Assembly (NCBI GenBank): GCA_963702235.1
Contig: CAVPBZ010000026.1
Span: 241,928 to 305,927 of the forward strand
Reading direction: 5' to 3'
Length of the DNA: 64,000 bases
Source of the DNA: PALSA-505 sp963702235
GTDB lineage: Bacteria; Actinomycetota; Actinomycetes; Streptosporangiales; Streptosporangiaceae
The position numbers and the translations under genes were made by a program. Positions 8,218-17,908 of the stretch are shown here, in pieces (position 1 is the stretch's first letter; the number at the start of each line of letters is the position of its first letter). The notes below the pieces were generated by a model. That model had not been told where the DNA came from. It made no database searches and worked only from the letters and a program-made list of their open reading frames with translations.

Positions 8218-9675
8218 ATGGCCCAGCCCGAGTCGACCGGCAACGTTCTCACCACCCTGGATGATCGGCTGCCCACATCCTTTTACTGGCAGCTCACGCT
8301 GCTGGCCACCCTGGGCGGCTTTCTCTTCGGCTATGACACTTCCAACATCGGCTCCGCGCTCAACTTCGTCCCGTACCACCTGCACGGCCTGGCGCTGGGC
8401 TACCTGGTGTCAGGAGCCTCGCTGGGCGCCGCCGGGGGAGCGATCCTGGCCGGCCCGTTCTCCGACCACTTCGGCCGCAAGACGCTGCTCGTCATCGACG
8501 CGGGAATCTACGCGGTAGGCGCGATCTTGTCGGCCGTGACGCCGGACGCCGCGGTGCTGCTCATCGCCCGCACGATGATCGGCGTGGCCATCGGCGCCGA
8601 CTCCGCGATCGCGACCGCCTACATCTCCGAATACGCGCCGAAGAACCGGCGCGGATCGCTGGCCATGCTGCAGCAGTGGATGATCACGGTCGGCATCCTG
8701 GTCTCCTACATCGTCGCGCTGATCATCTTCAGTGCCTTCCCGGGCAGCGCGGCCTCCGTCGGCTGGCGATTGGTGCTCGGACTCGGCGCGGTTCCTGCCC
8801 TCATCGGATTCGCGCTGCGCACCCAGATGCCGGAGTCGCCCCGGTGGCTGCTGCGGCACGGCCGCTACGACGACGTGGTGAAGGCCATGAGCGCCCTGGG
8901 CGCGGACGTCAGTGCCGACGACGTCCGCGGCGCCGAGTCGGTCATCGAGAAGGCGGAGGGCAGCGCGAAGACCCGGCGCCAGGTGTGGACTCCCGGTGTG
9001 CGGCGGGCCCTGGTCATAGTGTGCGTGTTCTTCATCTTCCAGCAGATCACCGGCATCAACGTGCCGCTCTACTACGGGCCCCACATCCTCGGGCCGATCT
9101 TCTCCGGCGCGCACGCCTCGCTCGTGCAGACCACCGTGGCGGGGGTCGAGGTCACGGCGATCATGACGAGCGTCAACGTCGCCGCCACGTATCTCGGCTT
9201 CCGCTGGATCGACACGTTCGGCCGTCGCAAGCTGTCCATCATCGGCTACACCGGCATGATCGTCTTCGCGCTGGTGTCGGCGCTGGGCCTGGCCTTCATG
9301 CACGGCACGCCCAGGCTGGTCGTCATCATGATCGGCCTCGACTTCTTCATCGCCTCGTTCGCGGTCGGCGTCGGCGGCACCGGCTGGACGCTGCAGGGCG
9401 AGGTGTTCCCGACCGCGGTCCGCGGGCAGGCGGCGGCGTTCGCGGCGATGGTCGACTGGCTGGCCAACTTCGCGCTCATCGAGGTGTTCCCGGTCTGGCA
9501 GAACGCGATCGGGCTGGCCGGCGTCATGGTGTGCTTCGCTGGGCTGTGCGCGCTCGCGATCGCGTTCATCTGGCGGTTCCTGCCGGAGACCAAGGGGCTG
9601 CCGGTCGAGGAGATCGTCCAGATCTTCGAGAAGCAGCAAAAGCAGTCGCCGACGCACGAAGCTTTCCAGAATTAG
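8218..9675 (+). CDS. MFS transporter, sugar porter family
   Basis: A 485-residue, 12-segment membrane transporter. Family signatures are clear: GGFLFGYDTSNIGSAL in segment 1, DHFGRKTLL in the first cytoplasmic loop, EYAPKNRRGSLAMLQQW after segment 4, PESPRWLL before the central loop, FGRRKLS in the second-half loop, and PETKGLPVEEI at the end, which is the sugar-porter PETKG signature. Such proteins usually take up monosaccharides or polyols by proton symport; inositol-type substrates are common in actinobacteria, but specificity cannot be read here. The start at ATG 8218 has AAGGGAG upstream; an in-frame upstream extension lacks membrane features and was rejected. Confidence 0.9.
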   Translation: MAQPESTGNVLTTLDDRLPTSFYWQLTLLATLGGFLFGYDTSNIGSALNFVPYHLHGLALGYLVSGASLGAAGGAILAGPFSDHFGRKTLLVIDAGIYAVGAILSAVTPDAAVLLIARTMIGVAIGADSAIATAYISEYAPKNRRGSLAMLQQWMITVGILVSYIVALIIFSAFPGSAASVGWRLVLGLGAVPALIGFALRTQMPESPRWLLRHGRYDDVVKAMSALGADVSADDVRGAESVIEKAEGSAKTRRQVWTPGVRRALVIVCVFFIFQQITGINVPLYYGPHILGPIFSGAHASLVQTTVAGVEVTAIMTSVNVAATYLGFRWIDTFGRRKLSIIGYTGMIVFALVSALGLAFMHGTPRLVVIMIGLDFFIASFAVGVGGTGWTLQGEVFPTAVRGQAAAFAAMVDWLANFALIEVFPVWQNAIGLAGVMVCFAGLCALAIAFIWRFLPETKGLPVEEIVQIFEKQQKQSPTHEAFQN

Positions 9676-9749
9676 CCCGAACGGTGCAATCGGCAGGCCC
9701 GCTGGCTAGGCGCACCCCGGCGCGGTGCGGCCCGGCTGCCGCCTGAACC

Positions 9750-11724
9750 TCAGCTCACCACCGCCAGCACCCCCCGCACCGCGTCGGTGACCGGCCGCAG
9801 TGCCTCGTCGTCCGGCAGGTCGATGTCCGGCGGCAGCCTGGTGCCGGCCCGCACCGCGTCGGCGACCTGGTTGAGCACGGCGGCCAGCCGCCGCACGGCG
9901 TCCGGCGAGGGAGCGGGCCCGCCGCGGTCCACCGCCACGGCGATCGCCGTCACCGCGTCCACCACCTGCTCGAGCGCGACGACCGCGGGCCACCAGGCGC
10001 TGACCCGCCGGCTGACCGCCTTCGGCTCGGACAAGGCCCGCTGGAACTCCGTGCGCAGGTCCGACAAGTAGCGCGAGGTCTCCCGGCGCAGCCGGGACCG
10101 GTCCGGCGAGTGCTCGGCGAGCGCCTGCTCGGTGTACCGGGCGACCCGGCTCACCGCCTCGGCGAACCGCGGCGGCAGGTGCGCCTGCCAGCTCCCCGGC
10201 CAGGGCGCGTACCCGACGAGCAGGGCGATCGCGCAGCCGAGCAGGGTGTCGATCAGCCGGTCCTGGGCCAGCCGCCAGCCGCTGCGGCTCTGCAGGTCGA
10301 GCAGCACGACGATCAGCGGGGTCAGGAACGTTGACATCAGGCCGAAGTTCACCAGCCGCCCCCACGGCAGCAGCGCGGCCAGCACCGCGGCCGGGACCAG
10401 CAGCCACAGCCCGTACGGCACGATGGCCAGGATGATCGCGCCGGCCACCGCGCCGACGATGGTCCCGATGCCGCGCTGGAGCGCCCGGGCGAACACCGAG
10501 CCGAAGTCCGGGCGCAGCACGATCGCCACGGTCAGCACCACCCAGTACGACCGCTCGATGGGTACCACCTCGCTGAACACCGCGGCCACGCCGATGCTCG
10601 CCATCAGCCGGAGGGCGAACACCCGGATTTGCCTGGCCGCTGCGGATCTTGGCGATGAAGTCGCCGACCCGTTCCCGCAGGCCGGGCTTGGACGGCAGGT
10701 CGGAGTCGGACACCTCCTTGCCGGTGACGATTCGCACCGCGCCCTTCAGCGCCTCGCACAGCGCGCGGGCACCGGGACTGTCGCTCCACGGCGGCGGGAT
10801 GGCCGGCGGCGCGGTGCCGTGCTCGATCGAGTCGGCCAGCCGCTCGATTGCCCGGATCACCTCGGGCGGCGGCCGCCGCCCCTCCAGCGCGAGCGTAGCG
10901 GATGCCTCGGTCAGCAGGTGGGTGTGATTGAGCAGCGCGGCCAGCCGCACCAGCCGCGGGTCCCGGCCGCTGATCCCGGACCGGGCGGTCAGCACCTGGT
11001 CATAGGCGGTGTTCAGCGCCGCGGTCACGGCACGCCTCTTCGCCATGTATTCGTCGGTGCCGATGGCGCGGAGCCGGGCGGCGATGGCGCGGTACACGCT
11101 GGCCACCGCGTGCTGCTCGGCCGCCCGCGGATACAGCAGCCAGCCGGGGATGATGAGGATCATCGCCCAGGCCACGCCGAGCAGGAATTCCAGCGGCCCC
11201 ATCCACCACGGCCGCAGCGCGCCCAGCGGCCCGAGGCCGAACGACGCGTACACCAGCAGCTGCAGTCCGGTCACCGAGCCGGTGCTGCCCAGCTCGCTGA
11301 TCAGCACGGACACGCCGGCGACCAGCACCAGCACGACCACGGTGATCCAGCCGCGGCCGTGGATCACGGTGCCGATGGTCAGCCCGACCGCCCCGCCGAA
11401 TATGGTCGCCGACCCCACCCGCTTGACCCGGGCCAGGTACGGGCCGCCCACATCCACCACGGCCGCGATCAGCCCGCCGATGGCCGGCAGCAGGCCGAGC
11501 GCGGGCCTGTGCCCGGCCAGCCCGGCGGCCAGCGGCACGCAGATGGCCAGGGCGGCGCGCAGCATGAGCGGCCGGGGCGGCCGCGCCCGCTGCGGCCGCA
11601 CGATCTCGACCAGCCAGTCGGGCGCCACCGCATCGCGGACCCTGGCGGCCTGCCGCGGCAGTTCCTTCAGCGTCGCCTCCCCGTTGTCCCCCAAAGGATC
11701 CCCGCGTCTGGCCGCGGGATGCAA
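9750..11724 (-). pseudogene. FUSC-family inner-membrane protein, one frameshift
   Basis: Two minus-strand frames join into one aromatic-acid-exporter-like (FUSC) protein of ~658 residues. The first frame, from a TTG at 11724, contains an N-terminal membrane block (LMLRAALAICVPLAAGLAG onward) and a cytosolic helical part ending IAKIRSGQANP. The second frame begins VFALRLMASIGVAAVF and holds the second FUSC membrane block (SYWVVLTVAIVLRPDFGSV) and a C-terminal helical domain. The break lies at the CCC run 10622-10624; removing one base gives a continuous protein. Family members are exporters or envelope proteins of mostly unknown substrate. It could be a sequencing error rather than a dead gene. 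Confidence 0.82.
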
Positions 11725-11845
11725 GATGACCGGGGTGGCGTGGCGAGATGTTCCCGAGCGGTTCGATCGTGACGCCGTACGCGGCGGACCTGACGGCTAG
11801 GTTATCGGGTTGCCGGGCCGGACCCGCGTCGGGTAGGAACGGCGC

Positions 11846-12394
11846 ATGCTGCGTGGTGAGCTGACCGGGCTGCGCGCCCGGCACGACGACGACATCGCCA
11901 TCCTCGAGGCTGAGCTGCACGACGACGTCGAGACCTGGGTGCGATCGGACTCCCGGCCGTGGCGGCCGCTCCCGCCCGGCTTGGCTGAATCCCCGTACCG
12001 GCCGGACAGTGACGCCGCCGACCGGGCGAGTTTCTCGGTGGTCGAGCTGGCCACCGGCGAGCTGGCGGGGGAGGCGCTGCTGTGGGGGATCGACCAGCAC
12101 AACCGGATGGCTCATGTGGGGCTCTCGCTGCGGCCCGCGTTCCGCGGCCGTGGCCTGGGCACCGATGCCGTCCGGGTGCTGTGCCGTTATGGTTTCGCGA
12201 TCCTGGGGCTGCACCGGCTGCAGGCCGAGACGCTCGCCGACAACAACGCGATGATGGCGTCGGCCGCCCGGGCCGGCTTCGTGCCGGAAGGTACGCTGCG
12301 CCGCTCGGCCTGGGTCAACGGGGAGTTCGCGGACGAGGTCATCCTCGGGCAGCTGGCCGCCGAATGGGACGCCCGCCAGCCCGCGGCCTCGTGA
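11846..12394 (+). CDS. GNAT family N-acetyltransferase (RimJ/RimL type)
   Basis: A 182-residue acetyltransferase of usual length. The acetyl-CoA-binding motif A is LRPAFRGRGLGTDAVRVLC (R/Q-x-x-G-x-G/A pattern), followed by the RimL-like segment LGLHRLQAETLADNNAMMAS and AGFVPEGTLRRS. This subgroup acetylates protein N-termini or small amines; the substrate is unknown. It lies between FUSC and the formate dehydrogenase operon and ends 8 bp before the stop codon of the NrfD gene, so the two are tightly convergent. Confidence 0.88.
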   Translation: MLRGELTGLRARHDDDIAILEAELHDDVETWVRSDSRPWRPLPPGLAESPYRPDSDAADRASFSVVELATGELAGEALLWGIDQHNRMAHVGLSLRPAFRGRGLGTDAVRVLCRYGFAILGLHRLQAETLADNNAMMASAARAGFVPEGTLRRSAWVNGEFADEVILGQLAAEWDARQPAAS

Positions 12395-12402
12395 CCGCCG
12401 CG

Positions 12403-13452
12403 CTAGCTCGTGGCCGGTGCCGCGGCGACCTGGCTGACGCGCTCCCGCTGCGGCTGGATCGTGTACCTGGGGTCGGACGCGGACGCCAGGCCGGCCTCGA
12501 AGATGCCGAACCGGGTCAGCGCCGACGCCGTAAGCAGCGTCGCGCCGGCCAGGGCGCCGATCGCCCGGTGCCGCCGGGCGAACAGCGCGGTTCCCGCGCC
12601 CGCCACCGTGAGCGCCTGGGCGATGCGCAGCAGGGTGCCGGACTTGCCCTTCTCGTAGGGTTCCGCGACGTCGCCGAGACGGCGGATCATCAGCAGCTCC
12701 GCGGTCAGCTCGGTGGTGACGCCGAGCAGGGCGAACCGCACCGCCTGCCCGGAATGCCGCGGGGAGACGGCCAGCATGCCCAGACCGCCGGCCGCCGACG
12801 CGGCCGACCCGGCGAACAGGTAGGGCATCTCGCGGTGACCGTCGTGCCAGGCGGGCACGGCCGTGTCGCACAGCAGCGCGGCGGTATAGGTGGCGATCCC
12901 CGTGCCGAGCAGCGCCGCCGCCCCGGTGGCGGCCGCACCGGCCGCGGGCAGCAGCCCGGTCACCTCGCTGGCCGCGGCCGCGCCAGACATCGCGCCGTAG
13001 CCGGTCAGCAGCCAGGAGCCGACGCTCATCGGGGAGCTGGTCTTGAACACGCGCAGCATGTTGACGAAGCGCGCCGGCCGGCCGAGGTCCTTGACGAGGG
13101 CGACGGCGGACACCCCGATCGCCCCGAGCGAGGCGATCTTGGTCACCCGGGCCAGGTCGCGGTTGCCGTCGGCCTGCGCGAAGGCGCCCAGCACCGAGGA
13201 GGCGCCGGCCAGGCCGCCGAAGAACAGGTAGCCGGGCACTTCGGGCGACTTCCAGACCGGCTTCTGCAGCACCGGGTGCCCGTAGTAGGAGCGGAACTCG
13301 GCGCGCGGCACCATCTGCTCCTCGCCGCCGCGGCCCCTCCCGCCCCCGCGCTTGCCACCACGGCCGGTGCGGCCCTGACCCTTGTCGCGTCCGCCGACCA
13401 CCCCGGTGCCGCCCGGCCCGGGCCCCGCCGCGGGAGCAGGCTGACCGCTCAT
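12403..13452 (-). CDS. NrfD/PsrC-family membrane anchor of formate dehydrogenase
   Basis: A 349-residue integral membrane protein, third gene of the formate dehydrogenase operon. After a Gly/Arg/Lys-rich cytoplasmic tail of ~45 residues, the segment SYYGHPVLQKPVWKSPEVPGY (given in part) leads into repeated hydrophobic helices with the NrfD-typical LVKDLGRPARFVNMLRVFK and SPMSVGSWLLTGYG. NrfD subunits pass electrons from iron-sulfur subunits to quinone without haem. The ATG (13450-13452) overlaps the stop of the iron-sulfur subunit as ATGA, showing translational coupling. This architecture replaces the cytochrome b556 subunit of E. coli FDH-N. Confidence 0.88.
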   Translation of the reverse strand: MSGQPAPAAGPGPGGTGVVGGRDKGQGRTGRGGKRGGGRGRGGEEQMVPRAEFRSYYGHPVLQKPVWKSPEVPGYLFFGGLAGASSVLGAFAQADGNRDLARVTKIASLGAIGVSAVALVKDLGRPARFVNMLRVFKTSSPMSVGSWLLTGYGAMSGAAAASEVTGLLPAAGAAATGAAALLGTGIATYTAALLCDTAVPAWHDGHREMPYLFAGSAASAAGGLGMLAVSPRHSGQAVRFALLGVTTELTAELLMIRRLGDVAEPYEKGKSGTLLRIAQALTVAGAGTALFARRHRAIGALAGATLLTASALTRFGIFEAGLASASDPRYTIQPQRERVSQVAAAPATS

Positions 13453-14396
13453 GACCGCCGCCCGCCCAGACCGCCGCTCAGCCAGGACACGAGGCCGCCC
13501 GCGGCGAGCGCCGCCGCCGCGGTGGCGACGTGCCGCCACATCCGCGGCAAGTCCCTGGTGGTGACGACCGGGTCCGGCGGCAGCCCGTAGACCTCTGGCT
13601 CGTCCAGCAGCAGGAAGAACGCGCCGCCGCCGCCGATCCCATCCTCCGGATCCTCGAGGTACAGCCGGGCGTCGGCCACGCCGGATTCGTGCAGGTCAGC
13701 GACCCGCTGCGCGGCCCGTTCCCGCAGCTCGTCCAGGGGCCCGAACTGGATCGACTCGGTCGGGCAGGCCTGCGCACAGGCGGGGGTCAGCCCGTCGCCG
13801 ATCCGGTCGTAGCACAGGGTGCACTTGTGCGCGCCGCCGTCGGACTCGCGGCGCGCGATGACACCGAACGGGCAGGCGGGGACGCAGTACCCGCAGCCGT
13901 TGCAGATGTCGTCCTGGACGACCACGGTGCCGAACTCGGTCCGCATCAGCGCCCCGGTGGGGCACACGTCCAGGCAGGCGGCCTCGGTGCAGTGCTTGCA
14001 CACGTCACTGGACATCAGCCACCGGATGGCGCCTCCGGCGCCATCCGGCGGCTCACCAGCCAGAACAGGCAGCACCTGCGGGGGGTTCCCCCCCGCAGGT
14101 TGGGGGGCATGCGGGGGGGAACCCCCCGCAGATTGCTCGATGAAGGCCACGTGCCGCCAGGTCGAGGCACCCAGCCGGACCGAGTTGTCGTACGACATGC
14201 CGGTCAGTTCCAGCCCGTCCTCGGGGACCGTGTTCCACTCCTTGCAGGCGACCTCGCAGGCCTTGCAGCCGATGCAGATCGAGGTGTCGGTGAAGAACCC
14301 CATCCGCGGCGGGTGGTTGACGTACCCGGCGGCCGCAGCCGGATCGAGGCCGGCCCGGGCCGCGTCCCCGGTCCGCCCCGCGATGTCCGCTGTCAT
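13449..14396 (-). CDS. Formate dehydrogenase iron-sulfur subunit (4 x [4Fe-4S])
   Basis: A 315-residue ferredoxin-like subunit with four cysteine clusters: CIGCKACEVACK, CKHCTEAACLDVCP, CNGCGYCVPACP and CTLCYDRIGDGLTPACAQAC, the pattern of FdnH/FdhB-type electron-transfer subunits. It conducts electrons from the molybdopterin subunit to the NrfD anchor. A single hydrophobic segment near the C-terminus (VATAAAALAAGGLVSWL) probably anchors it. Between FIEQ and RWLMSSDVC there is a ~30-residue Gly/Pro-rich insertion encoded by strongly palindromic DNA (14022-14130), described separately. It starts one base after the stop of the catalytic subunit gene. Confidence 0.92.
   Translation of the reverse strand: MTADIAGRTGDAARAGLDPAAAAGYVNHPPRMGFFTDTSICIGCKACEVACKEWNTVPEDGLELTGMSYDNSVRLGASTWRHVAFIEQSAGGSPPHAPQPAGGNPPQVLPVLAGEPPDGAGGAIRWLMSSDVCKHCTEAACLDVCPTGALMRTEFGTVVVQDDICNGCGYCVPACPFGVIARRESDGGAHKCTLCYDRIGDGLTPACAQACPTESIQFGPLDELRERAAQRVADLHESGVADARLYLEDPEDGIGGGGAFFLLLDEPEVYGLPPDPVVTTRDLPRMWRHVATAAAALAAGGLVSWLSGGLGGRRS
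14022..14130. repeat. Three hairpin-forming palindromes inside the iron-sulfur subunit gene
   Basis: Three inverted repeats cluster in 109 bp of coding sequence. The first, 14022-14048, has perfect 12-bp arms CCGGATGGCGCC and GGCGCCATCCGG around TCC. The second, 14076-14098, pairs CTGCGGGGGG with CCCCCCGCAG. The third, 14110-14130, pairs TGCGGGGGG with CCCCCCGCA around a short GAA-like centre. Together they encode the extra Gly/Pro-rich loop of the protein and keep the frame open. They look like an inserted palindromic (REP/MITE-like) element, but origin is inferred. Confidence 0.8.
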
Positions 14397-14397
14397 C

Positions 14398-17300
14398 TCA
14401 CGTCTCCGTCCCCGTCTTGTCGGTGATGCCGGCCCGCTGCTGGTAGTCGCGGACCAGCTCGCGCAGCGCGGGCCCGCGGGGCCGGCGTCCCGGCCGGATG
14501 TCCACCGTGAACGCCTTGACCTCCTGGATGTGCACGTTCGGGTCCAGGGCCAGGTGGGCCAGCTCGTTCGCCGCGTCGCCAGTCGTGAGGCCGTTCGGCC
14601 CCCAGTGGTACGGCAGTCCGATCTGGTGCAGCCGCCGGCCCTGCACGGTGAGAGGCGTCATCCGCTCGGTCACCATGACCCGGGCCTCGATCGCGTTGCG
14701 GGGCGAGATGATCGTGGCCCAGCCCATGTGCTCAAGACCGCGCTCGGTGGCCAGCTCGGGGGAGACCTCACAGAAGAACTCGGGCTGAAGCTCGGACAGG
14801 TACGGCAGGAACCGGGACATCCCGCCGGCCGTGTGGTGCTCGGTCAGCCGGTAGGTGGTCGCCGAGTAGGGGTAGACATCCGACCCTGGCTCGCCGGCGC
14901 TCGGCGCGAACCGGTCCTCCGGGTGGACGATCATCTCCCGGAGCGGGTTGCGCTGCTGCCGGTAGAGCGGGTTGCGCAGCGGCGATTCCTGCGGCTCGTA
15001 GTGCGCGGGCAGCGGGCCGTCGACCAGCCCGGCCGGGGCGAACAGCCAGGCCTTGCCGTCGGCCTGCATGATGAACGCGTCATCGCCGGCGATGGCGGCC
15101 ACCCCGCTGGCCCCTTCCGGCGGCCGGTAGGACGGCGGCCGGTCCGCGACGAAGTCGGCGACGTCGTGGCCGGTCCACTTGCCCTGCTCGGCGTCCCACC
15201 AGACCAGCGCCTTGCGCCCGCTCCACGGCTTGCCGTCCGGGTCGGCCGATGCCCGGTTGTACAGGACCCGGCGGTTGGCCGGCCAGGCCCAGCCCCACTC
15301 CGGCGCCACCCAGCTCTGCTCCCGGCCCGGCTTGCGGCGGGCGGCCTGGTTGACCCCGCCGGCGCGGACGCCGCAGTAGATCCAGCATCCGCACGCGGTG
15401 GATCCGTCGGATTTCAGCTGGGTATAGGACGACAGCGGCTTGCCGTCGGCGTCCCAGCCATTGACTTCCGCGAGCACGGCGTCGGCGTCGGGCTCGTCGA
15501 TCGCGCCGTTCACCGGGTAGTCCCAGGTGAGATCCAGCACCGGCCGGTCCTTCTCGTCCGCCGACCCGGCCAGCTTCGCGCGGATCCGGCGGCCGAGGTG
15601 GTACATGAACCACAGGTCACTGCGGTTGTCGCCGGGCGGCTCGATGGCCTTGTGGTGCCACTGCAGCATCCGCTGGGTGTTGGTGAAGCTGCCGTCCTTC
15701 TCGGTGTGCGCGGCGGCCGGCAGGAAGAACACCTCGGTGCGGATGTCCTCGGTGCGCAGCTCGCCGGTCTCGATCTCTGGCCCGTCCTTCCACCAGGTGG
15801 CGCTCTCGATCAGCGAGAAGTCGCGGACCACCAGCCAGTCGAGGTTGGCCATGCCGAGCCGCTGCATCCGGGTGTTGGCCGAGCCGACGGCGGGGTTCTG
15901 GCCGAAGATGAAGTAGCCCTTGCAGGTGCCTTCCATCTGCGCGACCACCGTCTCGTACGTGCTGTGGCTGCCGGTCAGCCGGGGCAGGTAGTCATAGCAG
16001 AAGTCGTTCGCCGCGGTCGCGTTCTGGCCCCACCACGCCTTGAGCAGGCTGACCATGTAGTCGCGGGTGTTCGCCCAGAAGCCGTTGTCGATCTTCTCCG
16101 CCTCGACATAGGTGTCGAGGTCGGGGTTGCTGTGCGCGTGCGGCATGGGCAGGTAGCCGGGCAGCAGGTCGAACAGGGTGGGGATGTCGGTGGAGCCCTG
16201 GATGGAGGCGTGCCCGCGCAGCGCCAGGATGCCGCCACCAGGACGGCCGATGTTGCCCAGCAGCGCCTGCAGGATCGCCGCCGTCCGGATGTACTGCACT
16301 CCGACCGTGTGCTGCGTCCAGCCGACGCTGTAGACGAACGCCGTCGTCTTCTCTCGGCCGGAGTTCTCCGTGATCAGCCGGGCCACCCGCTCGAACGTCT
16401 CCGCGGGCACCCCGGAGACCTCCGCGACCATCTCCGGCGTGTACCGGGCGAAGTGCCGCTTGAGGATCTGGAACACGCACCGCGGGTGCTGCAGCGTCGG
16501 GTCGCTGTCGGGGGAGGGATGCGCGGCCGCGCCGCCCGAGCCGTGCGCCTCGCCCCGGCCCGACCGGCGCAGCTCACGCAGCCGCTCGGGGCTGATGCTG
16601 CGATCGCCGCTGGCCGGCCGCATGTCGCCGCCCTGATACCGCCACGTCTCGCTGTCGTAGTGCCGGTCTTGGCTGTCGAAGCCCGAGAACACCCCGTCGA
16701 GGTCCTCGGTGTCGGTGAAGTCCTCGGTCACGATCGCCGACGCGTTGGTATAGGCCAGCACGTACTCGCGGAAGTACTTCTCGTTGTCCAGCACGTACTT
16801 GATCAGCCCGCCGAGAAACGCGATGTCGGCGCCGGCCCGGATCGGCACGTGCAGGTCAGCGACCGCGCTGGTCCGGCTGAACCGCGGATCGACGTGCACC
16901 ACCGTGGCGCCGCGGGCCTTGGCCTCCATCACCCACTGGAACCCGACCGGATGGCACTCGGCCATGTTCGAGCCCTCGATGACGATGCAGTCAGAATTTG
17001 CCAGGTCCTGCTGGAAGTTGGTCGCGCCGCCGCGGCCGAAGCTGGTCCCCAGACCGGGGACGGTGGAGGAGTGTCAAATACGGGCCTGGTTCTCGATCTG
17101 GATCGCGCCCAGCGCGGTGAACAGCTTCTTGATCAGGTAGTTCTCTTCATTGTCCAGCGTGGCGCCGCCCAGGCTGGCGAAGCCCAGCGTCCGCCGGGTC
17201 CGCTTCCCGTCGTGTTGCCACTGCCAGCCGGACTGGCGCGCGGCGATCACCCGGTCGGCGATCATGTCCATCGCCGTGTCCAGGTCCAGGTGCTCCCACT

Positions 17301-17640
17301 CGGTGCCGCCCGGACGCCGGTAGAGCACCTTCTGCTGCCGCGCCTCACCGGTGGTCAGCTGCAGGCTGGCCGACCCCTTCGGGCACAGCCGCCCCCGGCT
17401 GACCGGCGAGTCCTTGTCCCCCTCGATCTGGATGACCGCGCCATCGCGAACGTACACGTTCTGGCCGCAGCCGACCGCGCAGTACGGGCAGACCGACTTC
17501 ACCACCGCGTCCGCCTCAGCCACCCGAGGCCGGGTCTGCGCCGTGCGCTTGCTTTTGACCGCGGCGCCACGGCCCGACGAGTCCGAACCCTCGAGCTGCC
17601 GGTAGACCGGCCACTCGGCGATCCACGTCCGTACACCCAT
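14398..17640 (-). CDS. Selenocysteine-containing formate dehydrogenase, catalytic subunit
   Basis: One 1080-residue protein, read through an in-frame TGA at 17074-17076 as selenocysteine 189. Both sides are in the same frame and conserved: before it LGAIQIENQARI, after it HSSTVPGLGTSFGRGGATN, matching the ARV-Sec-HGPTV active site of E. coli FdnG (Sec196). The N-terminal [4Fe-4S] motif CPYCAVGCG...RLCPKGSA is intact, and bis-MGD-binding and C-terminal molydopterin dinucleotide domains follow. The enzyme oxidises formate to CO2. A SECIS hairpin follows the TGA with the E. coli spacing. It heads a tight operon with iron-sulfur and NrfD subunits. selA, selB, selD and tRNA-Sec are not in the window and must lie elsewhere. 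Confidence 0.93.
17045..17061 (-). promoter_or_regulatory. Bacterial SECIS hairpin for selenocysteine insertion
   Basis: On the minus-strand mRNA, GUCCCC pairs perfectly with GGGGAC around the loop GGUCU. The loop begins at base 22 counted from the U of the UGA codon. In E. coli fdhF the same GGUCU loop occurs at the same distance and is bound by SelB. The six-base-pair stem here is stronger than that of E. coli. Because the hairpin lies in coding sequence it also encodes residues VPGLGT. Recognition by this host's SelB is inferred from the match. Confidence 0.88.
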
Positions 17641-17802
17641 CCGGGCCGATCCTCCCGCTATCCTCGGCGTCCCTGGCCGGTTACGCTGCCCGTCCTACCT
17701 TAGCTCCGGCTCTTTCGGGGGTGCTGCCCCCCTCCACCCGGTCCTTGATCCACGTCGGTGAGCCACCGCAGCGCCTGGCGAGTAGCATTAGCGGCAAAAC
17801 AC

Positions 17803-17908
17803 ACACGGGAGCTCGGGCTGACCGGGCTGAGAGGGTGGCTGGCCATACGGCCCGGGTGCCACCGACCGTTGAACCTGAACCGGGTAATGCCGGCGTTAGG
17901 GAGGCGTA
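17803..17908 (+). ncRNA. TPP riboswitch (THI element)
   Basis: Conserved THI-box segments occur in order: CGGGAGCTCGG at the 5' side, CTGAGAGGG (pyrimidine-binding CUGAGA core), then ACCGTTGAACCTGAACCGGG and TAATGCCGGCGTTAGGGAGG. These match the thiamine pyrophosphate aptamer (GGCUGAGA ... ACCUGAUCUGGAUAAUGCCAGCGUAGGGA in E. coli, split here for comparison). The 3' end includes the AGGGAGG ribosome site of the permease GTG at 17909, so TPP binding would be expected to hide that site: translational control. The variable P3 arm is extended (GGCTGGCC region). Confidence 0.95.

Noticed and set aside
14076..14130. CRISPR-like array or terminator at the G/C-run hairpins
   Set aside because: No regular repeat-spacer structure, and the hairpins lie inside an intact coding frame.
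14398..17640. Formate dehydrogenase as two genes or as a nonsense-mutated pseudogene
   Set aside because: The TGA sits exactly at the known selenocysteine site, in a single frame and with a correctly spaced SECIS.
13819..17703. A 1294-codon plus-strand frame opposite the formate dehydrogenase operon
   Set aside because: Composition is typical of antisense shadow and the opposite strand carries well-conserved enzyme domains throughout.
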